Shown: positions 29,601 through 40,093, counted from the stretch's first letter. The stretch is DNA of 64,000 bases from Bog-793 sp050013835 (GCA_050013835.1 JBEKEM010000002.1:124001-188000); one strand, 5' to 3'. A program made the numbers and translations. Notes: generated by a model not told the origin, from the letters alone.

Positions 29601-30058
29601 GCTGCCTGCCACGTCGACCTAGCACTGGCGAGAGGCCCGGCCAGGGCACGTCAAGCACCCACGCTGGGATAAAGCGAAGGATCACGATCATGTGCACGAC
29701 GCGGGTTACCTGAGGCCGCAAGGCCACAAATGTCGGCAGATACGCGGTCGGGAGTGAGCATCCGCGAAGCCCGGAACGCGGCGTGCACGATCATCGGAAT
29801 TGGTGGTGCCGGCTCGTCTCGGTCGCCGATGACCTGGAGAGCCAACCAGCACTGATAGGTGGGTGGCTAATCTTCTGAGCCATCGCGCACTTTCCTCTAT
29901 CCGAGGACGGAATCGGAAGACGCCGTTTTCGCGCGAGCCGCTCGTCACGTCGCCGTCCGGCATCCAGCGAGAATCCCTCTGCCGAGAGCGCACCGACGGC
30001 GGACCCGCTTTCTAGCGAGGGCGCGGGAACGAAAGCCATCCGCGGCGGGGCCCTACGA
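29601..30058. other. intergenic stretch before the flippase gene
   Basis: No separate gene is supported. From 29879 the frame of the following flippase gene is already open and encodes plausible coding sequence (for example SSEGAGTKAIRGGALRVG) but contains no ATG, GTG or TTG before 30059. The left part (29601-29878) shows nothing recognisable. Confidence 0.4.
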
Positions 30059-31450
30059 GTGGGCTGCTACTTCCTCGGTGTGCTGGTCAGCGCGATCTCG
30101 GCGGCCCTACTCTTCCGGCACCTCGGCGTCATCGGTACAGGCCGTTACGTCACGGCTACCTCACTGGTGGCGATCATCGGTGCGATGTCGGACCTTGGAC
30201 TCACAGCATTCGGCGTTCGTGAGATGTCTGCCAGCCCCCCAGAGCAACGTTGGGCCTTGGCCCGAGATCTTCTGGGGATCCGGCTGGCTCTAACGGTCAT
30301 CGGCGGCGTTGCCGTGGCGCTTTTCGCATGGGCCGCCTATTCGCCGCTTCTCGCCGAGGGTGTCGCTCTCGCTTCGGTGGGCCTTCTCTTTCAGGTTACT
30401 CAAGACAATTTCGCACTACCGCTGACCATCGGTCTTCAGCTGGGCTGGGTCGCTGCTCTGGACCTCCTCCGCCAATTCCTGACGACGGTCTTCATCATCT
30501 TCTTCGTGTTGCTCGGCGCAGATCTGCTTCCCTTCCTTGGCGTTCCGATCCCCGTGGGCATCATCGTGCTGGCAGCGACCGCATTCATCGTCCGGGGGCG
30601 GCGGGCCCAGTCGCCAACCTTCAATTGGCGCCGGTGGCGGAGGATTCTTGTAGCTATTCTGCCTTACTCTGTCGCCGTCGCGGCTGGCGTGCTCTATTTT
30701 CGAATCTCCGTGCTGCTCGTCTCTGCATGTTGCAATGCCACTCAGCTCGGCTATTTCGGCACGTCGTACCGAATAATCGATGTACTCACGCTTGTACCAG
30801 GGCTTCTCGCCGGGTCTGCTCTTCCAATATTGGCGCGGGCAGCACGCGATGATGCCGAGCGATTTCGCTACGCCCTGGCGAGAGTTCATGGTGTGTCAGT
30901 CATGGTAGGAGCGTGGGTGGCCGGAATGATCGTGCTCGGGGCGCCTCTTGCTATTCAGGTCATCGCGGGACCGAGATTCGCCGCGGCGGTGCCCGTGCTG
31001 CGCCTACAAGGGGTCGGTCTGGGAGCGACGTTCGTCAGTGTCACGTGGGGATACGCGCTTCTCAGCACTCGCCGCCACAGGGCGATTCTGTACGTGAACC
31101 TCTTCGCTCTGCTCTTCAACGTTGCACTCGTCGTACCGCTCAGCTTGCTGATTGGTGCTCGTGGTGCCGCGATCGGTACGGCCGCGGCGGAAATTGTGCT
31201 CGCGACAACCGAAGTGATCGTGGTGACGAACACGCGACCGGAGTTTCGGCCTTCGTGGCTCATACTGCCGCGGACAGCCGCTGCATTGGTGATCGCTGTG
31301 GTTCCGATGCTCTTCCTCCCGATATCAGCCGCGGTGCGAATGTTCATTGCCTCAGTCGTATACGGCGTCGTATTGGTCGTGGTTCGCTCCGTGCCTGACG
31401 AACTGCTGGATCTGCTGCCCTGGCGCCGGCGGTGTCCCGCGGGGCGATGA
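30059..31450 (+). CDS. polysaccharide flippase (MOP superfamily, Wzx-like)
   Basis: 463 residues with about 12 hydrophobic segments of the oligosaccharide-flippase type, predicted to turn lipid-linked oligosaccharide units across the membrane. The start of the family domain reads VLVSAISAALLFRHLGVIGTGRYV followed by LGLTAFGVREMSA. GTG 30059 falls inside the first membrane helix, unusually late. Upstream codons to 29879 stay open and look like homologues' N-termini (GTKAIRGGALRVG) but offer no standard start codon. Either a rare start is used or the 5' end is damaged. It lies among glycosyltransferases, consistent with export of their product. Confidence 0.75.
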   Translation: MGCYFLGVLVSAISAALLFRHLGVIGTGRYVTATSLVAIIGAMSDLGLTAFGVREMSASPPEQRWALARDLLGIRLALTVIGGVAVALFAWAAYSPLLAEGVALASVGLLFQVTQDNFALPLTIGLQLGWVAALDLLRQFLTTVFIIFFVLLGADLLPFLGVPIPVGIIVLAATAFIVRGRRAQSPTFNWRRWRRILVAILPYSVAVAAGVLYFRISVLLVSACCNATQLGYFGTSYRIIDVLTLVPGLLAGSALPILARAARDDAERFRYALARVHGVSVMVGAWVAGMIVLGAPLAIQVIAGPRFAAAVPVLRLQGVGLGATFVSVTWGYALLSTRRHRAILYVNLFALLFNVALVVPLSLLIGARGAAIGTAAAEIVLATTEVIVVTNTRPEFRPSWLILPRTAAALVIAVVPMLFLPISAAVRMFIASVVYGVVLVVVRSVPDELLDLLPWRRRCPAGR

Positions 31451-31726
31451 TGTCTAAGTACGAGGAGCACGCGGTGCCGCAGTGATGCCCCATGACGGTG
31501 CTGCACGAAGCTCTCGTGTACTTCAGCCTGTTCGACCCAGCGCCGGCAGACTCCGCGCCAGGCGCCGGTGACTGGGAGCCGTTTCCACGGACACGGAATG
31601 ACAAGTGGGCGAGTGGACGTGGCGGGAGACTCGAGCTTCAGCGAGAGCGCGGGATGAATTCGCGTCGGAGGCTGGTCACTGCAAGGTTTACTGCAACGCT
31701 CGGCAGCAAATGTCGCGTGCTCGCAG

Positions 31727-32932
31727 TCAACGACCGCCGTTGTTCTGTTCGCCGATATCGCCCAGATGGTCGTCCTGCGTGAGCAACTCAGAGGACGGCG
31801 CATCCCAGCGTCGAACGAGGATGGGGTAAATCAACCCGAATCCAGCAAGCGTGACTCCATCGATCACAGCGGATTGGGCCATTGCCGCAAGAACGAGCTC
31901 TCGAGAGAATGTGTGGTCTCCAACAAGCCACAAGACAAACAAGCCCGTGTCAATCCCCACCCCAACGAAACCGAGAAGAAGTCCGATGACAAGCGACACT
32001 GCGGCCAAGGACGACCGTGTACCCGATCGAGCAGGGAACTCACTAGATGACGCTCGTCTGCGCTCCATCACAGCGAGTCCTCCAATGAGAGCCTCAACAC
32101 CTATGACTAGGAATATGCCGGATATGAAGCTCGGTTGCCATCGAAGAGAACCAACTGAAAAACCAGTGGGAAGTACAAGGCTCACCACCTGGAGTGCCAG
32201 ACCGAGAACGATGAGCACTGCACCCGGGGCAACGAGCATGAGATGAGGAGCAAGAGAGAGGATCTGTCGGACGTGACGCCAACCATCCGAGAATGTGTTG
32301 AGCTTCGATTCACCAATCCGCTCTCTATAGCCGGTACTGATCTCGATAACCTGCAATCCAGCTTGGCTTGCTCGGATCAGCATCTCTGATGCGAACTCCA
32401 TTCCCGGGGCTGCCAAACCAAGAGAAAGGACGGCATGTCTGCTGAATGCGCGATAGCCAGACTGACTGTCGGTAATTGTAAGACCGTTGGTCGCGCGTCG
32501 GACGAGGCGCGTCAAGGTCGGTGTTCCAATGCGACGGTGGAGAAAGGACATCGTGGAGTTCGGTGCTTGGGAAAGCCGCTCGCCGACGACGATGTCCGCT
32601 CGGCCCTCGGCGACGGGACGGACGAGTTGCACGATCTTCGTGAGGTCGTAGGTGAGGTCGGCGTCGGCCATGACAACGATTTCGCCGCGTGCGGCTTGGA
32701 TCCCAGTCCGGACCGCGTTGCCGTAGCCAGGGCGACGCTCATGGATCACGCGGGCGCCGTGTGATCGTGCGACCTCTGCGGAGCGATCGGTCGAGTTGTT
32801 GTCAACAACTAGCACTTCCGCTGGATACCCGGCAGTAGCGAGGGAGGAGGACGCCTCAGTGATGCATTGGCCGACCGAGTCCTCTTCGTTGAGACACGGC
32901 AACACAACCGTGACCAGCACCTTGTCGGCCAC
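31727..32932 (-). CDS. glycosyltransferase family 2 with C-terminal membrane helices (polyprenyl-phosphate sugar synthase-like)
   Basis: About 401 residues. The GT-A domain has VTVVLPCLNEEDSVGQCI, VDNNSTDRSAEVA, the GYGNAVRTGIQAARG segment and MADADLTYDLTK as metal-binding motif, and SQSGYRAFSRHAVL near its end; this combination is typical of dolichol-phosphate-mannose-synthase-like enzymes. Four membrane helices follow from about residue 220. It probably attaches a sugar to polyprenyl phosphate, giving the donor for the GT-C proteins of the island. GTG 32932 precedes ADKVLVTVV; starts further upstream up to 33004 are possible. The convergent 276-base gap 31451-31726 shows no gene. Confidence 0.85.
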   Translation of the reverse strand: MADKVLVTVVLPCLNEEDSVGQCITEASSSLATAGYPAEVLVVDNNSTDRSAEVARSHGARVIHERRPGYGNAVRTGIQAARGEIVVMADADLTYDLTKIVQLVRPVAEGRADIVVGERLSQAPNSTMSFLHRRIGTPTLTRLVRRATNGLTITDSQSGYRAFSRHAVLSLGLAAPGMEFASEMLIRASQAGLQVIEISTGYRERIGESKLNTFSDGWRHVRQILSLAPHLMLVAPGAVLIVLGLALQVVSLVLPTGFSVGSLRWQPSFISGIFLVIGVEALIGGLAVMERRRASSSEFPARSGTRSSLAAVSLVIGLLLGFVGVGIDTGLFVLWLVGDHTFSRELVLAAMAQSAVIDGVTLAGFGLIYPILVRRWDAPSSELLTQDDHLGDIGEQNNGGR

Positions 32933-33069
32933 GCGACTGCCTCCCGCTGCTTGTCGTCCGAATGATGCGCGGCACGCGTCAGAACACATGAGTCGCGGCC
33001 ACACTAGCCGCGGGAAATGGCGGTCCCAAGACGCATGAGAGGGCCGGACGCAAGCCGACGAGACTGTCG

Positions 33070-34269
33070 TTGCGCGTCAACAAGTTGACTGTTCCGGTCG
33101 TATGCTCAAACATCCGACTACTCGAAACTCCTCCCCGTTACCCGCCATTTACCGGCGGTGTCGAGAACGTGTCGCAGGCTACTTGCAGCCGCCTTGTTGC
33201 TCGCGGCGATGAGGTGCTCGTCATCTGCGCCGACGATCCGCCCCATAGCCCGCTCCTTGGCGATGGAGTTCCGATCCGTCGCCTTCGGTCGCAGTTCAAG
33301 ATCGCGAACACGAACATTACGCTCGGTCTTCCAGCCGCGATTGCGCACGAGAACTGGGAAGTTGTTCATACGTACCTGCCGACTCCTTGGGCCGCTGACT
33401 GGTCCGCCGTTATTGCCAGGGTGCTCGGTCGGGCGTGCGTACTTTCCTTCTACAACGATACTGTTGGTGAGGGATTTGCGCGCTTCATTGCCGGCGTCTA
33501 CAGGGCGACCGCCTTTAGGCTGTTGCTACATTTGTCGGATCGTGTGATTGTTGCTTCTGAGTATTGGCGGGATCATCTGATTTCGCTCAATCCGTCGCTG
33601 GCCGGCCGGGTCGTCATCATCCCAAATGGAGTCGACTTAGAACGTTTCACGGTTGGCCCTCATGGCGACGGCAGGCGGCTGTTGTTTGTCGGAATCCTGG
33701 ACCGTTATCATCGCTATAAAGGGCTCGACGTGCTGCTCAAAGCGTTAGCCCGGGTGTCTCAACGGTGTGAGCTGACTGTCGTTGGCGAGGGCGACCTGAG
33801 ACCAGAATACGAGCAATTGGCTGAGGCACTCGGAGTCAACGCCGATACACATTTTGTTGGACGCCTCAGTGACGAGGAGCTTGAGCGGGCTTACCAACAG
33901 TCGGACATATACATCCTGCCGTCGGATTTCGCGCGTCAGGAGGGAGGATTCACGCTTACGGCGCTTGAGGCGATGGCGAGCGGGTTGCCGGTCGTCCTGG
34001 CTGATGGCGCCGGGCAAATTGCGGGGGAAGCGGCTGCCTCGGGGGCAGGTATCCGCGTGCCCGTCGGGGATCCGGAGTCGCTCGCGGAGGCGCTGGACCT
34101 CCTTCTGTCGGATTCCCGACGACGCGGAGCAATGGGCGAGGCTGCCCGCAACTATGTCGAGGCCAGGCTGTCCTGGGACGTCATCACGGAGCAACGTCGC
34201 GCTGTATACGAGGAGGCAGTCGACGTGGCGCACACGCGCCGGGGCCGCAGACACAGGAATTCCAGCTGA
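33070..34269 (+). CDS. glycosyltransferase family 4 (GT-B fold)
   Basis: 399 residues of a retaining GT-B transferase. The N-terminal acceptor domain has ETPPRYPPFTGGVENVS, where the GG loop contacts the donor phosphate; the linker PNGVDLERF and the C-terminal donor domain with LLFVGILDRYHRYKGLD, VVGEGDLRPEYEQLAE and the E-x7-E motif EGGFTLTALEAMASGLPVV follow. The start at TTG 33070 is weak, without a clear ribosome-binding site, and could be a few codons downstream. The stop overlaps the next gene by one base (TGATG), so 33070-35222 is translationally coupled. Donor sugar cannot be named. Confidence 0.88.
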   Translation: MRVNKLTVPVVCSNIRLLETPPRYPPFTGGVENVSQATCSRLVARGDEVLVICADDPPHSPLLGDGVPIRRLRSQFKIANTNITLGLPAAIAHENWEVVHTYLPTPWAADWSAVIARVLGRACVLSFYNDTVGEGFARFIAGVYRATAFRLLLHLSDRVIVASEYWRDHLISLNPSLAGRVVIIPNGVDLERFTVGPHGDGRRLLFVGILDRYHRYKGLDVLLKALARVSQRCELTVVGEGDLRPEYEQLAEALGVNADTHFVGRLSDEELERAYQQSDIYILPSDFARQEGGFTLTALEAMASGLPVVLADGAGQIAGEAAASGAGIRVPVGDPESLAEALDLLLSDSRRRGAMGEAARNYVEARLSWDVITEQRRAVYEEAVDVAHTRRGRRHRNSS

Positions 34270-35222
34270 TGACGCAGGAGCCATCCGTCGCGAACGCTCA
34301 ACGATCTCCAGCGCGAGTTGGCGCGCTCGTCGTCGCGTGGCGCAGCCTCGGTCTCACGCTCGACACGCTCCAAAGCATCCGGCAATCGACGTTTCCAGTG
34401 GAACCAATCATCTGTGTGGCTCAGGAGTACTCGCGGGAGGATCTGGGTGCGCTCAAGAGGTGCATGGTTGGACAGCACCTCATGATCGAAGATCGCAATC
34501 TTGGATTTGCGATGTCTGTGAATCTCGGCATGGAATATGCCATTGAGTGTGGGCTCGACTGGGTTCTACTGGTCAACAACGACGCCACAATCGATCCGGA
34601 TTGTGTCGCACGATGCCTGATGGAAGCAGAGCACTCCGGGAGAATCGCACTGCTTGCACCTGCTGTCGCCTACGCGCATAACCCTAGCAAACTGTGGTAC
34701 GCGGGTGGCACCTACATCGATCTTCTGGGGATCGCCTGGAACCGGGGCCGTTTCTTGAATGCATTGGGTCCTCCCGTCAGCTCTGATTGCGACCATGCGC
34801 CAGCATGTTGCGTCCTGATCTCCACGAAGGCCTGGCGCGAAGTCGGCCCGTTCCGCGAGGACTTCTTCATGTACTACGAGGACACTGATTGGTGTGTCCG
34901 GGCTCGCGAACGTGGGTGGCGTATCCGGTATGTGGGTTCCGTGTTGTGTCAACACGTCATGGCCGGCTCCTCGGGGCAGCACGGTAGTCGGTACCTTTCC
35001 GAGAGAACCGGTTACTACCTCTCGCGAAATCCGCTGAGGCATGCGCTGGAAAGCAGTGGGATCCGTCGCCTGACGCGGACGTTGGCGATGCTCACTATCT
35101 GGAATGCGTACAACTTGACGCGCATTCGGCCGGCTGACTGGTCATCTGTAGGGAGATCTTGTTTGGCGGGTCTGCGCGACGGATGGACGGGACGAATGGG
35201 TCCTCGCAGGTTCAATTCATGA
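34269..35222 (+). CDS. glycosyltransferase family 2 (rhamnosyltransferase-like)
   Basis: 317 residues. GT-A motifs are VGALVVAWRSLGLTLDTLQS, EDRNLGFAMSVNLGMEYA, the metal site LLVNNDATIDPDCV and MYYEDTDWCVRARERGW, the last characteristic of the WbbL/rhamnosyltransferase branch of GT2. No membrane segment is obvious. The ATG overlaps the preceding stop (TGATG), placing it in one transcript with the GT4 upstream and probably the GT4 downstream, 37 bases away. It probably transfers rhamnose or another deoxyhexose; the exact sugar is inferred. Confidence 0.85.
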   Translation: MTQEPSVANAQRSPARVGALVVAWRSLGLTLDTLQSIRQSTFPVEPIICVAQEYSREDLGALKRCMVGQHLMIEDRNLGFAMSVNLGMEYAIECGLDWVLLVNNDATIDPDCVARCLMEAEHSGRIALLAPAVAYAHNPSKLWYAGGTYIDLLGIAWNRGRFLNALGPPVSSDCDHAPACCVLISTKAWREVGPFREDFFMYYEDTDWCVRARERGWRIRYVGSVLCQHVMAGSSGQHGSRYLSERTGYYLSRNPLRHALESSGIRRLTRTLAMLTIWNAYNLTRIRPADWSSVGRSCLAGLRDGWTGRMGPRRFNS

Positions 35223-35259
35223 CCCCCATCGGGCCCAGGCAAGGAGACGCGTCGACCGA

Positions 35260-36492
35260 GTGAGTAATCGAGACCCCGACCGAAGCAGCGAAGCGAAACC
35301 GCTCGCCGGTTTTCGAGCGTGCATCATCTACGACTGCCTGTTTCCATGGACGATCGGCGGGGCCGAACGCTGGTACCGGTATCTGGCGGAACGATTGGTT
35401 GATGCGGGCGCGGAGGTCACCTACCTGACCCGGCGCCAGTGGGAAGACGAAGGACCGCAAATTGCTGGTGTCACGGTGATAGACATCATGCCTCCGACTG
35501 AGCTCTACCTTCCGGACGGGACAAGGAGGAATCTGCCCCCGTTGCGTTTCGGGTGGAGTGCGTTTCGCTGGTTGATTCAACACCGGGGTGAGGTTGACAC
35601 GGTGCAGCTGGCGAACTTCCCGTATTTTTCTCTTTTCGCGGTCCGCTTGGCACTCCTGGGAACAGGCACGCCAATCGGGGTTGACTGGTTCGAAGTCTGG
35701 CCAAGGGAATTCTGGATCAGCTACGCGGGTGGTTTGCTGGGGCGCGCGGGGTTTCTCATCCAGCAGTCGTGTATTCGACTTACCGATCACGCGTTTGTGT
35801 TCTGGCATCACACCGAGGAGCGACTACTTGCACATGGCTTCCGGGGGCATGTCACCGTTCTGGCCGGGTTGCTTCCACCTGTTGGGCAAAACCTGCCGTC
35901 GTCCGGCCGCCGCGTTGAACCTACGGTCCTCTTTGCCGGCCGCATGATCAAAGATAAGGGTGTTCGCCTGTTGCCAGACGCGCTGCGGATTGCCAAAGCG
36001 CGGTTCCCATCGCTGCGCCTTGTCCTGGCGGGCGAGGGTCCGGAACGCGTGCTTCTCGAACGTCGTTGTCTCGAGCTGGGGCTCACGGACTCAGTCTCAT
36101 TCCCCGGAAGACTGCCAGAAGCCGAACTTGCTGAACTGATGGCAACCGCGAGCTGCATTGTTATCGCATCGTTGAGGGAGGGCTATGGGCTGGTCGTGGC
36201 GGAAGCGGCCGCGGCTGGAACTCCCTCGGTAGTAGCCGCCAACCCGGAGAACGCCGCCACTGGCCACATCGTCGAGGATGTGAACGGCTTTGTCGTTGAT
36301 CCAACCGCGAGCGGTCTCGCCCGCGGCATTGTCTCGGTCATAGAAGGTGGTGAGAGGCTGCGCGAATCGACAGCCGATTGGTATGAGAGCCGCGCGGACT
36401 CTATGAGCATGCTTCGCTCCGCGAACGAGATGATCGGTCTCTACAGTTCTGAGAGGATTCGGAGACAACGCTCAACTCAGGTGCCTCGGTAG
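35260..36492 (+). CDS. glycosyltransferase family 4 (GT-B fold)
   Basis: 410 residues. The acceptor domain opens with IIYDCLFPWTIGGAERWYRYL, the donor domain with PTVLFAGRMIKDKGVRLLPDAL, and LVLAGEGPERVLLERR and the E-x7-E motif EGYGLVVAEAAAAGTPSVV are well formed. It is soluble or membrane-peripheral. GTG 35260 has AAGGAG at 35241-35246, somewhat distant; the gene is the last of the 33070-36492 trio. A 213-base convergent gap to the minus-strand operon shows no gene. Confidence 0.88.
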   Translation: MSNRDPDRSSEAKPLAGFRACIIYDCLFPWTIGGAERWYRYLAERLVDAGAEVTYLTRRQWEDEGPQIAGVTVIDIMPPTELYLPDGTRRNLPPLRFGWSAFRWLIQHRGEVDTVQLANFPYFSLFAVRLALLGTGTPIGVDWFEVWPREFWISYAGGLLGRAGFLIQQSCIRLTDHAFVFWHHTEERLLAHGFRGHVTVLAGLLPPVGQNLPSSGRRVEPTVLFAGRMIKDKGVRLLPDALRIAKARFPSLRLVLAGEGPERVLLERRCLELGLTDSVSFPGRLPEAELAELMATASCIVIASLREGYGLVVAEAAAAGTPSVVAANPENAATGHIVEDVNGFVVDPTASGLARGIVSVIEGGERLRESTADWYESRADSMSMLRSANEMIGLYSSERIRRQRSTQVPR

Positions 36493-36705
36493 CGTGGCCG
36501 ATCTCGGAATCCGTTCCCGACGACAAGAGCGAGCAATGGTTAAGACCTGTGAATCATCCCGTAGCGTTGATCACGCGGCGACCTCTTAGATGTTCATCTC
36601 GCGCTCGACCATCACTCGCCTCCTGAACGTCGCGTCGGCGCGTACACGCGACGAGGGGTGGATCGTTAGTCTTCGGACGCGTTGACGGAGCCGGCAGCGT
36701 CCACG

Positions 36706-39700
36706 TCACCTGATGAGACGAGCGGAGACAATCGGGTCACTGCTGGAATCAACTACTCGCAGCGTTCCAGTTTGGTAGCCATACCACTGACTGCACGCAC
36801 CCACGTTCACATCGATCGTCCGGCCGGTTCCCGCAAGCGTGGATAGAGTAATTTGGCGCGTAGGGACCTCGGTGTCATCGCCCAACTCGATGTTCGTCTG
36901 CCCGGAAACGCGCGAGAATCCAAGGCGAAGCCATGAGTAGTTCGAGCGATCGACCGCGGCTGGTAGCTTCATCTCGTAGATGTAAACGGGACTTATGCGA
37001 TCGACAAACCCTGTCGTTCGCGCACTCGCTTCGACCGCGCGTCGCACCCCGTTTCGGTCGATCACGAATCGCGGCGTTACGCCTCTGTCGATCACCGATG
37101 CTGCGGGCTCGGCTCCCGAGCTGAGTATCCGTGTGACCGTTCCGTTGGAGTTGAGCGAATAGATTTCCAACCCCTGACGAATCAAAGCCCGGGGAACGTT
37201 CAACAGGAACCTGCTGTAGGTGAGGGCCGTCGTTTGAAAAGCGGTTGCCAGGTCAGGACTCAACATGTCGGGTGTCGCAGTCGCGACAACCCGACCTGCG
37301 ATCACCGCCATAACTTCTGCTGACGGCTCCAGACTTTGATCATCGATAGCCCATCCTGCAATCGTCTCGCTCCTTGGCTTGGCAGCGACCACCTTGAGCG
37401 AGACTCCCCGACTACGGCCCACTTCGGCGGGCACTTGCAGGAAGTTCGGAATGTAACCCCAGTCGCACGACGGTTGTTCGAAGTACAAGCCGCTGGTCAC
37501 GACGGGAACCCCGACACTACCGGGCGGTCGCACCTTCCCGACTAGATCCCGCCTCAACAACACAAGCTGGCCGTCAACGTCGGCGAACGGCACGTAGTGT
37601 TGCAATAAGTACTCGCTGACCTGGTAATTACGAATCATGCCGTCGATGAAGTCGTAACCGTCGGCCCCGAGGCCGAAGGTTTCATCCGAGAAGACGACGA
37701 GCCTTGGTCGGCTTTGCTTGAGCTGTGAGATTGCCATTTGCTGGGCTTGCGTCGTTTGGGCCGTCTCAATGGTGAGGAATCGCGCTCCTGGAACTCGGTT
37801 CAGCAAGAAGTAGAGAACTCCGGGTTCGTTCGCGAAGTCGAACACCGGAGAATTCCCCGGGACGTATGCGTCAAGGAACTTTCCGAGGTCTTGGACCTGT
37901 GTTGTGTCCACTGTCCCGGGCAGCGTGTAGCCGAGCAGACCAATTGTCGGCTCGGCGGGCGACGAGGCGTGCGTCGCCCCCGGGGAACTCCGTATTGACG
38001 CGAGGACAGCCGGCGTGACGAGAGGCAGAACGATCGCCACCAGCACAGATGCAATTCGAGGCGTCTGTCCGATTGAACTCAGTGCTCGACCGAGTGCGGA
38101 TGTGGAGGTCCCCATGACACGCCGCAGCGACGCAGCACCACGTGACAGAGCCTCGCGTATGCATCGATCGACCGTCGTAATCGCGTCAATCCCCCAGAGG
38201 ATCACGAATGGAACGAATACCGTGAAGACCTCGACGACGTGCACAACGTCAGCGCGATCAAGAGTCTTCTGGGTGTAGAGCACCACAAACGTCCCCGCGG
38301 CAATCAACGTCCACTCACGTGACGACCACGGTCGCTGATTACGAAGTTTGCCGACGGCCCGCCAGACCGTCAGGAGGAGGAGGAGGATCGGAAGGTAGAA
38401 GTAGACGACATCACGAATGTCGGCGATGTTGAACCAAGTTATCGGAAGTGCTCCCCACAGAAGGTGGCTCCCAATGTTGATCTGGTAGTAGCCCACAAAA
38501 GCACCGAGAGAAGCGGTCATCCACAGATAGATCGCAAAGCAAAGCGCTAGCCCGAGCGCAAATCCGCCGCACCACAGCGTCCGATAGAAGCTCGTCGGAA
38601 TGGATTCCCCTCTCGAGCGCCCGAGCCACTCGAAAGCCACGAGCGTCGCGGCAACCCCCACGGCCAGTAAGCCGATTTCAGGTGTGACGATCGCCTGGAT
38701 GACGAGGTTGAGCGAGAACGCGAAGCACCAGAAGCGACTTCGGGCTCGGATCATTTTGTCAAAGAGAATGAGCACGACGGGCAGCAGAACGAATCGTGCC
38801 AACAATGGGGGAAGGTATCCGCCCACGACCAGTATTGCGACGATGAGCGGGACAAGTCGATTTCGCCGGGCGAAATAGACCGCGAACAAGTAGTAGATAC
38901 AGCACTGGAGGGGATAGAGAATCATTGTTTGGCCGGCCACAGCGCCCCAGCGGGAGTGCGAGAAGACTCCCATTCCGATCGCGCCGGAAAACACGTCCTC
39001 GAGCAACCCATGGAGCAAGTAGATGTCCCGCCATGGCAGAAGACCGTGAACGAAGACGAGCTGCGTTCCGGCGAGAAACTGTGCGTCGTCGTACCCGATG
39101 AACGTCCCGAGCGCGCTCGGCAACGACATCGTGCTCAGGAACACCGCTGTGCAGCCCACGACCGTCGCGAGCACAGATCCCTCGACCAGCTTGGAGGATC
39201 TCCACGCTGAAGCGCCCCAATGCGTTCTCGCGCACCAAGTAACGGTGAGGACCACGAGCACCACGACCAGCCAAAGGGGCATCCACGGGTAGTGAACAAC
39301 CCTGTGTGGGTTCGCGATCGTGACGATGGTTGCCCAAGACACGAAGTACAGAAGCGACAGCACCATTACAGGACCGCAAAACGAGTTGATCACGCTTGTG
39401 CACGTCTCGAAACGCGATGACCATGGGCCGTGCTCAATCCGTCGCCAATGTGGCCGCAGAGCTGCGAGGATTTCGGCCGCAACAAGCACGAAGAACACGT
39501 ATGCGAGCCCCGACAACACACCGACTGACGAAACCGTGCTGGATCCGGTCGCCGCGCTCACCTCAAGTGCCGCAACAGCACCCGGAAGCGCCAATCGCAC
39601 CAGCATCCAAAACCCATCGCGCCAGTCCATTCGGACTTGCGGCGAATCAACCGTCACACGTCCGCTCGTCTCAGATGCCACATCAACGGGTATCGGGCGG

Positions 39701-40059
39701 ACTCGCGCAGCTCGGCGGGATCGTCGCAACGGGCCACGCCAAGACAGGAGTACGTAGACGAGCACAGCCAGAGCTGGAAACATCCATGCTGCCAGCTCGA
39801 ATGCGTACTGGTATCGGTAACCATCGAAATTCGCGAAGGTTGGATTGCCGGCAATGTCGGTAGTGACGGAAAGTCGGTTGCTGAGATGCAGCCAGACAAG
39901 CTCACAAACGGTCGCCGCCAGCCCTGTTGCGACAACGAATCGGGTGACTACCTTCCAAACGCGATCGCGATTGGCAATTTGAGCAGGCCGGGTGCGCTCG
40001 ATTGAAGCGATGCCACTATCTGCCAAGTCTTCCGCCCTTCCCGCGGCTTGCCTACGCAA
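36706..40059 (-). CDS. very large polytopic membrane protein, probable GT-C-type glycosyltransferase
   Basis: 1117 residues, the longest protein here. Residues 30 to about 690 contain roughly 16 hydrophobic segments. A loop at about 325-350 reads GYDDAQFLAGTQLVFVHG, then LPWRDIYLLHGLLEDVFSG, an acidic pair in the first outer loop of the second helix group, as in GT-C transferases that use polyprenyl-phosphate sugars. From about 700 the protein is extracytoplasmic and beta-rich, with a possible carbohydrate-binding role. No named family is recognised. The TTG 40059 start is uncertain. It is the last gene of a minus-strand operon (45567 to 36706) and 34 bases after the EamA-type gene. Confidence 0.65.
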   Translation of the reverse strand: MRRQAAGRAEDLADSGIASIERTRPAQIANRDRVWKVVTRFVVATGLAATVCELVWLHLSNRLSVTTDIAGNPTFANFDGYRYQYAFELAAWMFPALAVLVYVLLSWRGPLRRSRRAARVRPIPVDVASETSGRVTVDSPQVRMDWRDGFWMLVRLALPGAVAALEVSAATGSSTVSSVGVLSGLAYVFFVLVAAEILAALRPHWRRIEHGPWSSRFETCTSVINSFCGPVMVLSLLYFVSWATIVTIANPHRVVHYPWMPLWLVVVLVVLTVTWCARTHWGASAWRSSKLVEGSVLATVVGCTAVFLSTMSLPSALGTFIGYDDAQFLAGTQLVFVHGLLPWRDIYLLHGLLEDVFSGAIGMGVFSHSRWGAVAGQTMILYPLQCCIYYLFAVYFARRNRLVPLIVAILVVGGYLPPLLARFVLLPVVLILFDKMIRARSRFWCFAFSLNLVIQAIVTPEIGLLAVGVAATLVAFEWLGRSRGESIPTSFYRTLWCGGFALGLALCFAIYLWMTASLGAFVGYYQINIGSHLLWGALPITWFNIADIRDVVYFYLPILLLLLTVWRAVGKLRNQRPWSSREWTLIAAGTFVVLYTQKTLDRADVVHVVEVFTVFVPFVILWGIDAITTVDRCIREALSRGAASLRRVMGTSTSALGRALSSIGQTPRIASVLVAIVLPLVTPAVLASIRSSPGATHASSPAEPTIGLLGYTLPGTVDTTQVQDLGKFLDAYVPGNSPVFDFANEPGVLYFLLNRVPGARFLTIETAQTTQAQQMAISQLKQSRPRLVVFSDETFGLGADGYDFIDGMIRNYQVSEYLLQHYVPFADVDGQLVLLRRDLVGKVRPPGSVGVPVVTSGLYFEQPSCDWGYIPNFLQVPAEVGRSRGVSLKVVAAKPRSETIAGWAIDDQSLEPSAEVMAVIAGRVVATATPDMLSPDLATAFQTTALTYSRFLLNVPRALIRQGLEIYSLNSNGTVTRILSSGAEPAASVIDRGVTPRFVIDRNGVRRAVEASARTTGFVDRISPVYIYEMKLPAAVDRSNYSWLRLGFSRVSGQTNIELGDDTEVPTRQITLSTLAGTGRTIDVNVGACSQWYGYQTGTLRVVDSSSDPIVSARLIR

Positions 40060-40093
40060 AATCGCGACAACAGTACACGGCGTCCATGGCGGT

